Positions 10,943 to 19,687 of a DNA stretch of 44,415 bases are shown piece by piece. The notes below the pieces were generated by a model. It saw only the letters and a program-made list of their open reading frames with translations. It did no database searches and was not told the origin of the DNA. Location: assembly GCA_937967465.1 (NCBI GenBank), contig CALBSW010000004.1, positions 1 through 44,415 of the forward strand. Direction: 5' to 3'. Positions within the stretch are counted from its first letter, which is position 1. Each line of letters starts with the position of its first letter. The position numbers and the translations under genes are program-made. This DNA comes from an uncultured Flavobacteriales bacterium (lineage in GTDB: Bacteria > Bacteroidota > Bacteroidia > Flavobacteriales_D > Sanyastnellaceae).

Positions 10943-11575
10943 TCAGCGGATGCTGAGCTCGATGCCCCGCACGTCGATGAGTCGGGAAATCAAGCTGTCC
11001 GGGTATTGGGCCCGCTCTTCTGCATCGCGGAGCGGCAGCGGACGGGTCCGGCCATGGAGGTTCAGTCGTCCCGTGACTTCTCCCTCGGTCGTGAGCTGCA
11101 TCAACAACAGTTTGCCATCCGGACCTGCTGCAGCTTGGCGCATGTCGGGCGTCACAAACCACGCTCCGTTGTCGGTGTAGAGGCGACTGCCGGTTTCAAA
11201 TTCACTGAAATCCATCAGGAACGCGGTGAGGGCGTTCATGTAGTTGTCCTCGTATCCGATGGTCACCCAGCTGTCGTACTGCAGGCCATCGGTGGATCCT
11301 TGGACCATCGAGCGCTGGAGCTCATTGGCCGCGTTGACCCCATTGGGGTGCTGGAAAAAGGGTGCCGTGCTCTTGACTTCGAGGTAATCCTCACCATCGC
11401 CAAAGACCGCATCGATCACATCGCCTTCCGCCTCCATTTGGGCGTAGATGCGGTACGTCTTGCCGGGCACCGTTCCCCGGTTGTCGACTTCCTCGACGAC
11501 GAGGGATTGGAATTGCGCCGAAGCGCTGGCAAAGCTGAACAGGCCGAGACAGGCCAGGAAAAGACGGGTCGTCAT
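10943..11575 (-). CDS. secreted protein of unknown function in a T9SS operon
   Basis: A 210-residue protein with a signal peptide (MTTRLFLACLGLFSFASASA, cut before QFQSL). The start is set by that peptide: the frame opens further upstream but only into the preceding gene. The body is predicted mostly beta (VPGKTYRIYAQMEAEGDVIDAVFGD...) with no Cys pairs and no sorting tail. It is the last gene of a three-gene operon behind a SprB-like adhesin and PorP/SprF, 4 bases after the PorP stop. I do not recognise the family. Its place suggests an accessory or ligand-binding role in export or anchoring of the adhesin, which is inference. Confidence 0.75.
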   Translation of the reverse strand: MTTRLFLACLGLFSFASASAQFQSLVVEEVDNRGTVPGKTYRIYAQMEAEGDVIDAVFGDGEDYLEVKSTAPFFQHPNGVNAANELQRSMVQGSTDGLQYDSWVTIGYEDNYMNALTAFLMDFSEFETGSRLYTDNGAWFVTPDMRQAAAGPDGKLLLMQLTTEGEVTGRLNLHGRTRPLPLRDAEERAQYPDSLISRLIDVRGIELSIR

Positions 11576-11579
11576 GGGG

Positions 11580-12557
11580 TCAGTTGCGGATGATGAGGTT
11601 CCGATCGAGAATGCGTCCTCCGAATCCACGGCTGGAGAATCCAGCGCCGCGGCGGGGGATGACATAAGATACGGTGATTTCGTGCGTGTTGGGGCTCAAG
11701 TTGCCGACGCGCCCGGTTCCGGCATCGTAGGCGTAGCCGACTTGGATGTCCTGGAAAATGGCGCCTGCGGACAGCACGAAGGCATCTCCTTGTCGGAACC
11801 CAAGGCCGCCCCAGTACCGGTTCTGGAAGAATGCACGGGCGTGCAAATCCAGCTGGACCGGCGTGATCTCCGTGAAGCGCAACATCACAGCAGGCTGCAC
11901 CTTCCAATCTTGGTCCACGTTGTAGTCATAGCGTCCGGACAGCGCGTAGTGGCGCACACCGCGGTTGCGGGAGTTGGTCGGCTCGGACTCCAGTCCAAAC
12001 GGCGTTTGCATCAAGTTGGACACCGCCAGTCCAAATTGGTAGAATTCACCAAACACCATCAAACCAAAACGCGCATCGAAGGCGAAGCTGCTTTCGACAG
12101 CACCTGTGATCGCGGGGTCATCCGGTTGCCACAACGTCAAATCCGAACCATCAAATCGGGTGTTGCGCCCCATCAGGCCCAAGCCGAATGCGACAGCGTC
12201 CTGGTTGTTCAGGTCCACGGTGTACGTACCGGCCAATTCCAAACCGGTGCGGCGATATGCCCCACCCTGATCGTCGCGTTCCACGGCGAATCCGAATCCG
12301 AATCGGTTCGGCAAGCTGGACGTGACCGTCACCGAACTCGTCGATGGTGCCCCTTGGAAACCCACCCATTGCTCGCGGTGGCTCAGGGAGGTGAAGGTGC
12401 CCAACTCGGTGCCTGCGAAGGCCGGGTTGACGAGGAACGGATTTTGGACAAACTGGCTGTGACGGGACAGCTGCTGTGCATTCGCCGCTCCGGCGACCAT
12501 GCCCAGGAAAAGGGCGGCTGCAGCCGCGCGCTGGAGGAAGGGAGTCATGGTGCGCAT
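11580..12557 (-). CDS. PorP/SprF family type IX secretion membrane protein
   Basis: A 325-residue outer-membrane protein. The signal peptide (…AAAALFLGMVAGAANA) precedes QQLSRHSQFVQNPFLVNPAFAG, the family hallmark (S/Y-x-N-x-x-x-x-NPAxAG). The rest has barrel-like strands ending in NTHEITVSYVIP. In Flavobacteria SprF is needed to secrete and anchor the SprB adhesin, and each such adhesin usually has its own SprF-like partner encoded next door. Here the start codon overlaps the stop of the adhesin gene by one base (TGATG), a strong sign of stoichiometric coupled translation. Confidence 0.93.
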   Translation of the reverse strand: MRTMTPFLQRAAAAALFLGMVAGAANAQQLSRHSQFVQNPFLVNPAFAGTELGTFTSLSHREQWVGFQGAPSTSSVTVTSSLPNRFGFGFAVERDDQGGAYRRTGLELAGTYTVDLNNQDAVAFGLGLMGRNTRFDGSDLTLWQPDDPAITGAVESSFAFDARFGLMVFGEFYQFGLAVSNLMQTPFGLESEPTNSRNRGVRHYALSGRYDYNVDQDWKVQPAVMLRFTEITPVQLDLHARAFFQNRYWGGLGFRQGDAFVLSAGAIFQDIQVGYAYDAGTGRVGNLSPNTHEITVSYVIPRRGAGFSSRGFGGRILDRNLIIRN

Positions 12558-15500
12558 CAGTACTTCAGGGTTACGGTTCCGGTGATCGGCTCGGCTCCGG
12601 GGAACACGGTGATCACGTAGTAATAGTCACTGGCTGGCAGCAAGGCGCCATTGAAGGTGCCATCCCACCACGTCGTGCCGGGCTGCGATCGGAAGAGCAA
12701 CTGGCCCCACCGGTTGAAGACCTCCACTTCACTTTGCGGGAAGAATTCGAGGCCACCCACGACCCAACGGTCGTTGATGCCGTCGGCGTTCGGGGTGATG
12801 GCGTCCGCGATGAAGAGACAGTCTTCCGTGGGCTCCACGGTGGCCAGGAAGCCCAGGGTGCAACCGATGTCGTCGGTGACGGTCACGCTGTACACATCCT
12901 CGGACAAGCCGATGGCGGTGGCCGTCGACTGACCTGCCGGATCGCTCCATTCGTATTGGATGGGTTGCTGACCGCCGGTGACCGCCGCAGTGGCGGTTCC
13001 GTCCGAAGTCTGCCAGCAGGTCACCGGAGAAGTGAAAATCTCCACGACCATGTCCGTCACAATGTCCGCGGCCACCGTGAAGGTGGAATCCGCGGTGCAA
13101 CCCGCCGTGTCGGCTGCGGCCACGGCATACTCCCCTTCGAACAGGTTCAGCACATCGACATCTTCTCCCACAAACTCCCAGGCCGTCTCACCGGAACCGC
13201 CCACGGTTCCGATGATGGCCACACCGTCGTTCATGCCGGTGCAGGTCACGTTCTGCACCGTGATGTCGAACAAGAGCGGATCGGGCTCTTCGATCTCAAC
13301 GGTGACGGAATCCACACACTGCTCCTCATCGGAGAGGTACAGGACATACGTGTCTGCGCAGAGGTTGACCAGGTTGCTGACCACCACGGAGGTGGAATCG
13401 CTGATGTTGCCTTCATACAAGGTCAAAGCGCCCGTGCCCCCGGAAATGGCCACTTCGATGCCACCGGTACAATCGCCCCCGCAGTCGGGGAAAACCGTGC
13501 CGAGCACCTCGACATCCACCGGATCCGGCTCAGGAATGGCCACCACCAAGCTGTCGATGCAGCCCAACGTGTCGGCCACGACCAGCGTCAAGCTGTCCGA
13601 GCCGAGGTTGAACAAGGTGTCTGGCAACGTCGGGAAGACGAACGGCGCCACCATTTCGAGGTCACCGGAACCGCCCACGGCGTCCACCACGAGGACCCCG
13701 TCACCCGCTCCAGTGCAGGAAATGGCGGTGATCGTCGGCAGGATTTCGATGTTGGCGGGCTCTTCCACCACTGCCGGGAAGAATGCACTCGTGCACCCGA
13801 TGCTGTCCTGCACGAGGACATCGTAGGTGCCGGCGGGGACATTGAAGCAGGTGCCGTCCAAGCTGCCCGTCGGAAGCGGAACAAGCTGCGGCGTGAGTGG
13901 GCCGGTTCCCCCGGTCAAGCTGTCCAAACAGATTTGCCCGTTGTCGGCGCCGCTGCAGGGCACATTGGTCACGGAGAATGTGAACTCGATGGTGTCGGGC
14001 CCGAAAATCTGCAGGGTGTCCACCACTTCGCAGAGGTTGCCGTCCGCCGTGGTGTGGATGTATTCCCCAGGGCAAAGCTGTCCAGGATTGACCTCCATGC
14101 CAGCCAGATCGGTCACGGAGATGACGTAAGGCAACTGCCCTCCGTCGATGTTGGCGAGCAAGAGTCCATTGCAATCTCCTGCGCAGGCCACGTCCGTCAC
14201 GGCATAGTCCACCTGAAGTCCTTCAGGCTCCTCGATGACCAGCACATCCGAAAGCGTACAGCCGTTCTCGTCCGTGAGCGTGAAGGTGTAGGTGCCGCTC
14301 GGAAGGTCAGATTGATCGTATTCCACCGACCCTTCGAAGTCGATCATCACCGCCACTTCCGGCACCTCGAAGGTGACAAGGCCCGTTCCGCCTGCAGCGG
14401 TGGCCGTGAAGGTGGCGTCGCTGTATCCCGTGCAACTCACTTCCGTGCTCGAATAATCCAGGGACAACGGTTCGGGACAGGAGATCGTGATGGTCGTGTC
14501 CGCACTGCACCCCGCGGCATCGGTTGTGGTCACGGTGTAGGCGCCGTCGCCACCGAAGCACTGAAGCGGACCAAAGCATCCGTCCGGGTCCGGCGGAAGG
14601 GTCAACCCCAACGCATTGGATGCGGTCGTCGTCAAATCGCCCGTTCCGCCGCTCGCCGTGAAGCAGATGGTGGCGAGATCTTCGGTGCCACAGAGGTTGT
14701 CTTGCGTCAGATCGGCCGACATCTGGATTTCATCCGGAGAGACGAAGGTGAACACCCCGGTCGTGTCCCGGCAGGTGTTCGAACTGTATGCGACCGTGCG
14801 GGCCGTATCCACCATGGCGATGTGGTACTCGCCGGCGGTGATGCCGGTGAAGGTGGGATCGCCCACTTGCTGGCTCACCAGCACGGGATCCGCGCCCGAC
14901 ACGTCGAAGAGGCTGTATTCCACAGAGGCATTGAAGGTGTCTCCGGCGTTGCCCGGCAACACTTGGACCGTGGCACTGTCTCCGAAGCAATCGATGTCTT
15001 GCAACACGGAAAACTGCGGGTCCACCATGGGGGCGCAGAGGTCGTCCACCTGCACAAAGCCGTCCGTGCATGAGGTGATGACGTCCACTCCGGATTGGAA
15101 AGCCACACAAACCCGGAAGGAGAAGGTCTCGCAGGTCGTGATCTGGCCGATGAGGGCGCGGCCATTGGTGACGGTGGCGTGAATGGGGTCGGCGTTGGTC
15201 ACGAGGAGTCCTCCCTGCCCCAATTCATCGGAGCAGCTGTTGTAATCCGGCGGGAAGGTTCCCGGGGGCTCGATCACGTTGGTGCCTGGTGTCGACTGGC
15301 TGACATGGGTCGTCCACCACGTGTCGTATGCCAATTCAGGCGCGATGGCAAAGAAACCCGGATTGATGGCGGAGGCGTTGTTGTACCCCGTGGGTGCGAA
15401 GAGTGGGGAGGCGAAGTTGAAACAGCCACATCCCGCATCGTATCCAAAACCAGGAATGGACGGATCCGCGCCTTCATCGGCTGCAATGCCGAGCATGATG

Positions 15501-15706
15501 TCTGCCCCTGCAGGAATCACTGCATACACATTGTAGCGGCGGAACCCCTCGGGGACATCCATCTCGGAACCGGCAAAACCGCCGTAGAGAACGGTGTCCA
15601 TGACGACGTCCACTTCCAGATCATAGTCGACCTGGGCGTGGGTGTTCGCAGCGAACAACAGGGTTGCCAGAAGCGGCAGGAAAGAGAATCGACGTTGTGC
15701 TCCCAT
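12557..15706 (-). CDS. SprB-repeat surface adhesin with gliding-type (CHU_C) C-terminus
   Basis: A 1049-residue secreted protein. Signal peptide MGAQRRFSFLPLLATLLFAANTHA. The N-terminal 250 residues form a unique domain with several Cys (CGCFNF, SCSDELG). From about residue 290 to 930 there are at least seven SprB-type repeats, each with a Cys, an Asp/Asn-Gly turn and a GG motif (SCTGYSDATFTATAAGG, ACAGDCNGLLLANIDGG, SCTGAGDGVLVVDAVGG, TCTGMNDGVAIIGTVGG, TCWQTSDGTATAAVTGG). The last about 90 residues match the gliding-motility C-terminal domain: ITPNADGINDRWVVGG, EVEVFNRWGQLLF, WDGTFNG. This is the signal class exported by T9SS together with a PorP/SprF protein, encoded next. It is probably an adhesin for surface movement or attachment. 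Confidence 0.93.
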   Translation of the reverse strand: MGAQRRFSFLPLLATLLFAANTHAQVDYDLEVDVVMDTVLYGGFAGSEMDVPEGFRRYNVYAVIPAGADIMLGIAADEGADPSIPGFGYDAGCGCFNFASPLFAPTGYNNASAINPGFFAIAPELAYDTWWTTHVSQSTPGTNVIEPPGTFPPDYNSCSDELGQGGLLVTNADPIHATVTNGRALIGQITTCETFSFRVCVAFQSGVDVITSCTDGFVQVDDLCAPMVDPQFSVLQDIDCFGDSATVQVLPGNAGDTFNASVEYSLFDVSGADPVLVSQQVGDPTFTGITAGEYHIAMVDTARTVAYSSNTCRDTTGVFTFVSPDEIQMSADLTQDNLCGTEDLATICFTASGGTGDLTTTASNALGLTLPPDPDGCFGPLQCFGGDGAYTVTTTDAAGCSADTTITISCPEPLSLDYSSTEVSCTGYSDATFTATAAGGTGLVTFEVPEVAVMIDFEGSVEYDQSDLPSGTYTFTLTDENGCTLSDVLVIEEPEGLQVDYAVTDVACAGDCNGLLLANIDGGQLPYVISVTDLAGMEVNPGQLCPGEYIHTTADGNLCEVVDTLQIFGPDTIEFTFSVTNVPCSGADNGQICLDSLTGGTGPLTPQLVPLPTGSLDGTCFNVPAGTYDVLVQDSIGCTSAFFPAVVEEPANIEILPTITAISCTGAGDGVLVVDAVGGSGDLEMVAPFVFPTLPDTLFNLGSDSLTLVVADTLGCIDSLVVAIPEPDPVDVEVLGTVFPDCGGDCTGGIEVAISGGTGALTLYEGNISDSTSVVVSNLVNLCADTYVLYLSDEEQCVDSVTVEIEEPDPLLFDITVQNVTCTGMNDGVAIIGTVGGSGETAWEFVGEDVDVLNLFEGEYAVAAADTAGCTADSTFTVAADIVTDMVVEIFTSPVTCWQTSDGTATAAVTGGQQPIQYEWSDPAGQSTATAIGLSEDVYSVTVTDDIGCTLGFLATVEPTEDCLFIADAITPNADGINDRWVVGGLEFFPQSEVEVFNRWGQLLFRSQPGTTWWDGTFNGALLPASDYYYVITVFPGAEPITGTVTLKY

Positions 15707-15771
15707 GGTATTTGGTCCGGTACTTTGCGCCGACAGGCCATCGCCGCATCCTTCGGAGGGAGCGCAAAATA

Positions 15772-16539
15772 ATGAAACACATGCCGGGAGTACCCATAGC
15801 TACATCGCGGACCGGAACTGTTCGGTTGCTTTTCGAGGACGACCGGTACTTGGCAGTCTCCAAACCCCCGGGCCTTCTGGTGCACAGGACGCCACTCGAC
15901 GCCCACGAGCCCGAAAACCTGCGCGACTTGCTCCGCGACCACACGACGGGGCGCATTGATCCAGTCCACCGCCTGGACAAACCCACCAGCGGCGTCATTC
16001 TGTTTGGCAAGGACCCCGCCGCCATCGACGCCTGCAAGCGCCAATTCGAAGCCCGCGAAACCGAGAAGTCCTACCTCGCTGTGGTTCGGGGATTCGTGCA
16101 CCACGCCGGTTGCATCGGAAAGCCCTTGCCCAAGGGCATGACCGGCGTGCCCAAGGTGGCCAGGACCAGCTACCAGCCGCTCGGGCAGTGCGAATTGCCA
16201 TACGCGGTGTCCCGGTATCCCTCTGCCCGTGTGAGCTTGGTCGATTGCACCCCCCACACCGGCCGCTACCATCAGATTCGACTGCATTTCCGGCATTTCC
16301 GCCACCCCATCATCGGAGACTCGCAACACGGGGACAAGCCCCAGAATCGGGCATTCGCCGCCCACACCGGCACCCCCGGGCTGTTGCTCCATGCCCGGCG
16401 CTTTTCCTTCGCTCATCCCGATGGGGGCCAGCTGACCCTGACCGCGGAAGTCCCCCCGGGCTGGGAAGGCATCGAGGCCGCCACAGGTTGGTCCTTCTCG
16501 GACCTGGGTGAAGACGCCGGGCACCACACATCCCCCTGA
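15772..16539 (+). CDS. truC: tRNA pseudouridine synthase C (TruC-like, RluA family)
   Basis: A 255-residue pseudouridine synthase lacking an S4 domain. The catalytic motif is HRLDKPTSGVILFGK with the nucleophilic Asp. The C-terminal part has the RluA-family motif RYHQIRLHFRHFRHPIIGD followed by SQHGD, which is closer to TruC (tRNA uridine 65) than to the rRNA enzymes RluA-D. The start at 15772 was chosen because upstream in-frame sequence lies within the divergent adhesin gene region; ATG 15781 is an alternative. It is transcribed divergently from the adhesin operon. A proline/histidine-rich tail is a minor extension. Confidence 0.87.
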   Translation: MKHMPGVPIATSRTGTVRLLFEDDRYLAVSKPPGLLVHRTPLDAHEPENLRDLLRDHTTGRIDPVHRLDKPTSGVILFGKDPAAIDACKRQFEARETEKSYLAVVRGFVHHAGCIGKPLPKGMTGVPKVARTSYQPLGQCELPYAVSRYPSARVSLVDCTPHTGRYHQIRLHFRHFRHPIIGDSQHGDKPQNRAFAAHTGTPGLLLHARRFSFAHPDGGQLTLTAEVPPGWEGIEAATGWSFSDLGEDAGHHTSP

Positions 16540-16565
16540 GTGCGGCGAACTCCGCTGATTTCCCG

Positions 16566-16573
16566 TATTTTAG
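16566..16573 (+). promoter_or_regulatory. -7 promoter box of LOX1
   Basis: TATTTTAG, matching the TATyTT core of the local -7 motif but with AG for TG. It lies 25 bases before ATG 16599 and 7 bases before an in-frame TTG at 16581. If that TTG is the true start, this unit also fits the leaderless pattern. Confidence 0.35.
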
Positions 16574-16598
16574 AGAACCCTTGACGAACCCCATCCAC

Positions 16599-19500
16599 AT
16601 GTGGCGCCCCCTCCTCTTGCTCTGCACCATCCTGCCTGCGTTGTCCTTGGCGCAGGACACTTTGAACGTGCAGTGGGCAGGCACCCTCAGTGGCTCCGAA
16701 GTGTCTTCTGTGGACCTGACTGCCGGCTGCGCGCTGGATGCCTTCAACATCCAACTCGACATTGTCGCGCCAGGGAGCAACTGGGCGGGCGACATGGCGT
16801 TGGCCATCACCGCTCCGAATGGCAACCGCATCGAATTGGGCGGCTACAATACGGGCTTTGGCTATGTGGACGCAGGAAGCTGGCCATCCAGCTGGAACAC
16901 GAGCAATGACGGCACCTTCACAGCCTCTTTGACTGACCTCGGCCAGTACAATTTGGCGGGCTCAGGGTGTTGGCTGGTGGAAGTCATGAACGCGTGGACG
17001 AGTGGCGCGGCGAGCAACTACGTGGTGGACCTCGACCTCATCGGGCTGTGCACTGTTGGAGACAACCCGGGATGCACCGACCCAGGGGCCCTGAACTACG
17101 ACGTGTGTGCCATGGTCGACGATGGGAGTTGCACCTACCCCCCACTCTCTGCCGGTTTTGAATGGACTTCCACTTGCGGGATCCCCGAAGTGGCATCCTT
17201 CGTCAACACGAGTCTGGGACAAGCCGTTGCGTTTGCCTGGACGTTTGAAGGAGGCACACCCGCCACGTCCAGCGATGAAAATCCCACGGCCAGTTGGTCC
17301 GAACCGGGAGACCACGCCATTTCGTTGACGGTGACCGACCCGGAGGGCGGCACCAGCACGTTCATCGACACGCTGACGGCGGGCAACAATTTGCACCGCC
17401 TCGAAATCGACATCACGCCCGACGCCTTCCCCCAGGAGACCTCCTTTGCCGTGCTCGACGAAACCGGAGACACCCTGCATGTGGGCGATGTCAACGGGCT
17501 CGATGTCTGCGTGCCGACAGGGTGCATTTCCGTGTGGATGTATGATGCCGGTGCGGATGGGTTCTCCATTGGCGGCACCTATCAAATCCGCTACGACGGC
17601 GCCATCCTACGCGACGGTGAGCATTTCGACGCTGCGCAATTGACCTTGGCGGGTTGCCCGCCAGGCAGCAGCTGTGACGATGCGCTGCCCCTGACGATTG
17701 CGGTGGAGGACACCGCCCAATTCCTGACGGCTCCGCTGGAGAGCAGCTGGTATGTCTTGGAAGTCGACACGACGGGACAATACCGCTTCTCGACCTGCGG
17801 ACAAACAGACTGCGACACCCGCATCCACCTCTATGACTACTGTGACATGGCCGTTTTCGAGACCGCCTCGGAGGCCTTCATCACCATGTCCGAGGACGAT
17901 TGCGGGTTGCAGAGTCAAGTGACCCCCGTGCTCACCAGCGGCCAGACCATCTACGTGCACATCGAAGGTGACGGTGTTGCCTGCGACAATGGAGAAGCAG
18001 GCGTGCCGTTCGAGGCGTCCTATCTCGGCGGCATCCCGGGCTGCATGAACATCGAAGCCTGCAACTACCTCCCCATCGCCACCTCCCCCGACACGTGCTA
18101 CCTCGCGGGAGATCCGGAATGCCCCAACATTGGACCCGACCTCATCATCAACGGGCTGCGCGCTTACAGCACGCTGGAGATGACCACGGAGAACAGCACC
18201 GATGGGTGCATGATCGAGGAGGGCTGCATCCAAGGCTATGGCACCCGGGAAATCGTCCGCTTCGACACCGAAATCGCCAACATCGGAACGGAGGACTACT
18301 TCATTGGCGCCCCTTCTGCCCAGCCCGACCAGTTCGAGTGGGATGCCTGCCACAACCATTACCACTACGAAGGCTACGCTGAATACGCGCTGTACACCGC
18401 GGGCGGCGCCCCCCTCCCAACGATCGGCTTCAAGAACGGCTTCTGCGTGCTCGACCTGGGCAGCTGCAACTACGGCGGTGGCCCCCAGAAATACACCTGC
18501 TCCAACATGGGCATCACCGCGGGATGTCAGGACATCTACTCCCGCTTCCTGGATTGCCAATGGGTGGACATCACCGACCTGCCAGCGGGAGACTATACGC
18601 TGGTCATTCGGGTGAATTGGGATTACAGCCCCTACGCCAATGGCAGCTACGAATTGTCCTATGCCAACAATGCCGTGGCGGTCTGCTTTTCCTTTGAGCG
18701 GGACGCCAACGGGGCCGCCATCAATTTCACCAAAACCGAAGATTGCCCGGTGCCGGTGGATTGCATCGGACACCCCTTCGGAACCGCCGAACCGGACTGC
18801 GCCGGCAACTGCCCCGGTTTCCTGACCAAAGGGGACCTCGATCAGGATGGCGAAGTCGATGCGGACGACCCCCTCCTCTACGCCGACCTCCTCATCGATG
18901 GTGTCGAGAGCGATGCGCCCTGTGTTGACCTCAACGACGATGGCACCCTCTCTGTGACCGATGTGGCGCTGGCCGCCGACTGTGCCCATTACGGACACAA
19001 TCACCTCGGCGACAACGGGGTCGAGAACCATTGCGATTGGAACGGTTCCTTGACCGTGCCCGATCAAGAAGTGCAGTTCTCCCTCGTGTTGCCCCATGAG
19101 GATTCCACGCATGTGGAGGTCTTTGTCCAAAACCCCACGGCTTGGCTGAGCGGATGGTCGGTGCAATTGACCGGAGCCACGTTCAGCAACCTTGTCCCCC
19201 TCTTTGACACCACGGGATACCAGCACCTCTTTCACCTGTCGGACGATGGCTTCGCTTTTGGGGTGGCCCTCGCGGACAGCCTCATCCACAAGAGCACGCT
19301 TCCACAAGCGCTCTTCCGCGTGTCGTTCAGCGGTGCTGCAGAGGACATCTGCCTGCTCGACAGCGCAGAGGTGACCAACGAGGACCGCCACAACGTGCTG
19401 GCCACCGGGGGTGGGTGCGTCTCGCCCAGCAGCTTCTGTGTGGGGGATGTCAACGACAACGGACTTCGCGATGTGGGCGACTTGCTGACTGCACTCGGGG

Positions 19501-19610
19501 TCTTCGGCTGTGACGAGGCCTGTGGACCGGCCGACGTCGACACCGACGGCATCGTCGGAGTCAATGACCTGCTGATCATGCTCGGCTTGTTTGGCGAGCC
19601 CTGTCAATAA
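16599..19610 (+). CDS. secreted multidomain lysyl-oxidase-like protein with dockerin-like C-terminus (LOX1)
   Basis: About 1003 residues with signal peptide MWRPLLLLCTILPALSLA (a TTG at 16581 would add six residues). Order: a proprotein-convertase-P-like beta domain (25-150), a GCTD...DDGSC repeat (about 157-180), a PKD domain (about 185-255), an unnamed beta domain (265-345), a PPC-like domain (355-480), then a lysyl oxidase domain (about 507-715). The oxidase keeps copper ligands His585, His587 and His589 (CHNHYH), Lys612 (IGFKNGFC) and Tyr647 (CQDIYSRF). Lys and Tyr are 35 residues apart, as in human LOX Lys320/Tyr355, which form the LTQ cofactor. A dockerin-like segment follows (about 744-800), then a beta domain and two EF-hand-like DLL motifs ending FGEPCQ. 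It lacks the usual T9SS tail. The expected activity, oxidative deamination of protein amines, is inferred. Confidence 0.9.
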   Translation: MWRPLLLLCTILPALSLAQDTLNVQWAGTLSGSEVSSVDLTAGCALDAFNIQLDIVAPGSNWAGDMALAITAPNGNRIELGGYNTGFGYVDAGSWPSSWNTSNDGTFTASLTDLGQYNLAGSGCWLVEVMNAWTSGAASNYVVDLDLIGLCTVGDNPGCTDPGALNYDVCAMVDDGSCTYPPLSAGFEWTSTCGIPEVASFVNTSLGQAVAFAWTFEGGTPATSSDENPTASWSEPGDHAISLTVTDPEGGTSTFIDTLTAGNNLHRLEIDITPDAFPQETSFAVLDETGDTLHVGDVNGLDVCVPTGCISVWMYDAGADGFSIGGTYQIRYDGAILRDGEHFDAAQLTLAGCPPGSSCDDALPLTIAVEDTAQFLTAPLESSWYVLEVDTTGQYRFSTCGQTDCDTRIHLYDYCDMAVFETASEAFITMSEDDCGLQSQVTPVLTSGQTIYVHIEGDGVACDNGEAGVPFEASYLGGIPGCMNIEACNYLPIATSPDTCYLAGDPECPNIGPDLIINGLRAYSTLEMTTENSTDGCMIEEGCIQGYGTREIVRFDTEIANIGTEDYFIGAPSAQPDQFEWDACHNHYHYEGYAEYALYTAGGAPLPTIGFKNGFCVLDLGSCNYGGGPQKYTCSNMGITAGCQDIYSRFLDCQWVDITDLPAGDYTLVIRVNWDYSPYANGSYELSYANNAVAVCFSFERDANGAAINFTKTEDCPVPVDCIGHPFGTAEPDCAGNCPGFLTKGDLDQDGEVDADDPLLYADLLIDGVESDAPCVDLNDDGTLSVTDVALAADCAHYGHNHLGDNGVENHCDWNGSLTVPDQEVQFSLVLPHEDSTHVEVFVQNPTAWLSGWSVQLTGATFSNLVPLFDTTGYQHLFHLSDDGFAFGVALADSLIHKSTLPQALFRVSFSGAAEDICLLDSAEVTNEDRHNVLATGGGCVSPSSFCVGDVNDNGLRDVGDLLTALGVFGCDEACGPADVDTDGIVGVNDLLIMLGLFGEPCQ

Positions 19611-19659
19611 ACCCTGTCCATTGGACACGACTTGGGCCGGCTTCAGGGGAGGCCCGTCC

Positions 19660-19667
19660 TACCTTTG
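19660..19667 (+). promoter_or_regulatory. -7 promoter box of icmF
   Basis: TACCTTTG, a perfect TAnnTTTG, 20 bases before the ATG at 19688. A TTG lies at 19632-19634 with a 25-base spacer, longer than the ideal 19, so the upstream element is uncertain. Confidence 0.6.
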
Positions 19668-19687
19668 TGGTGCTCCATTGAAACGCC

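Noticed and set aside
19615..19627. Short inverted repeat TGTCC-att-GGACA between LOX1 and icmF
   Set aside because: A 5-bp arm is expected by chance in GC-rich DNA. It has no T tract, so it is not a terminator, and it is not repeated elsewhere as an operator would be.
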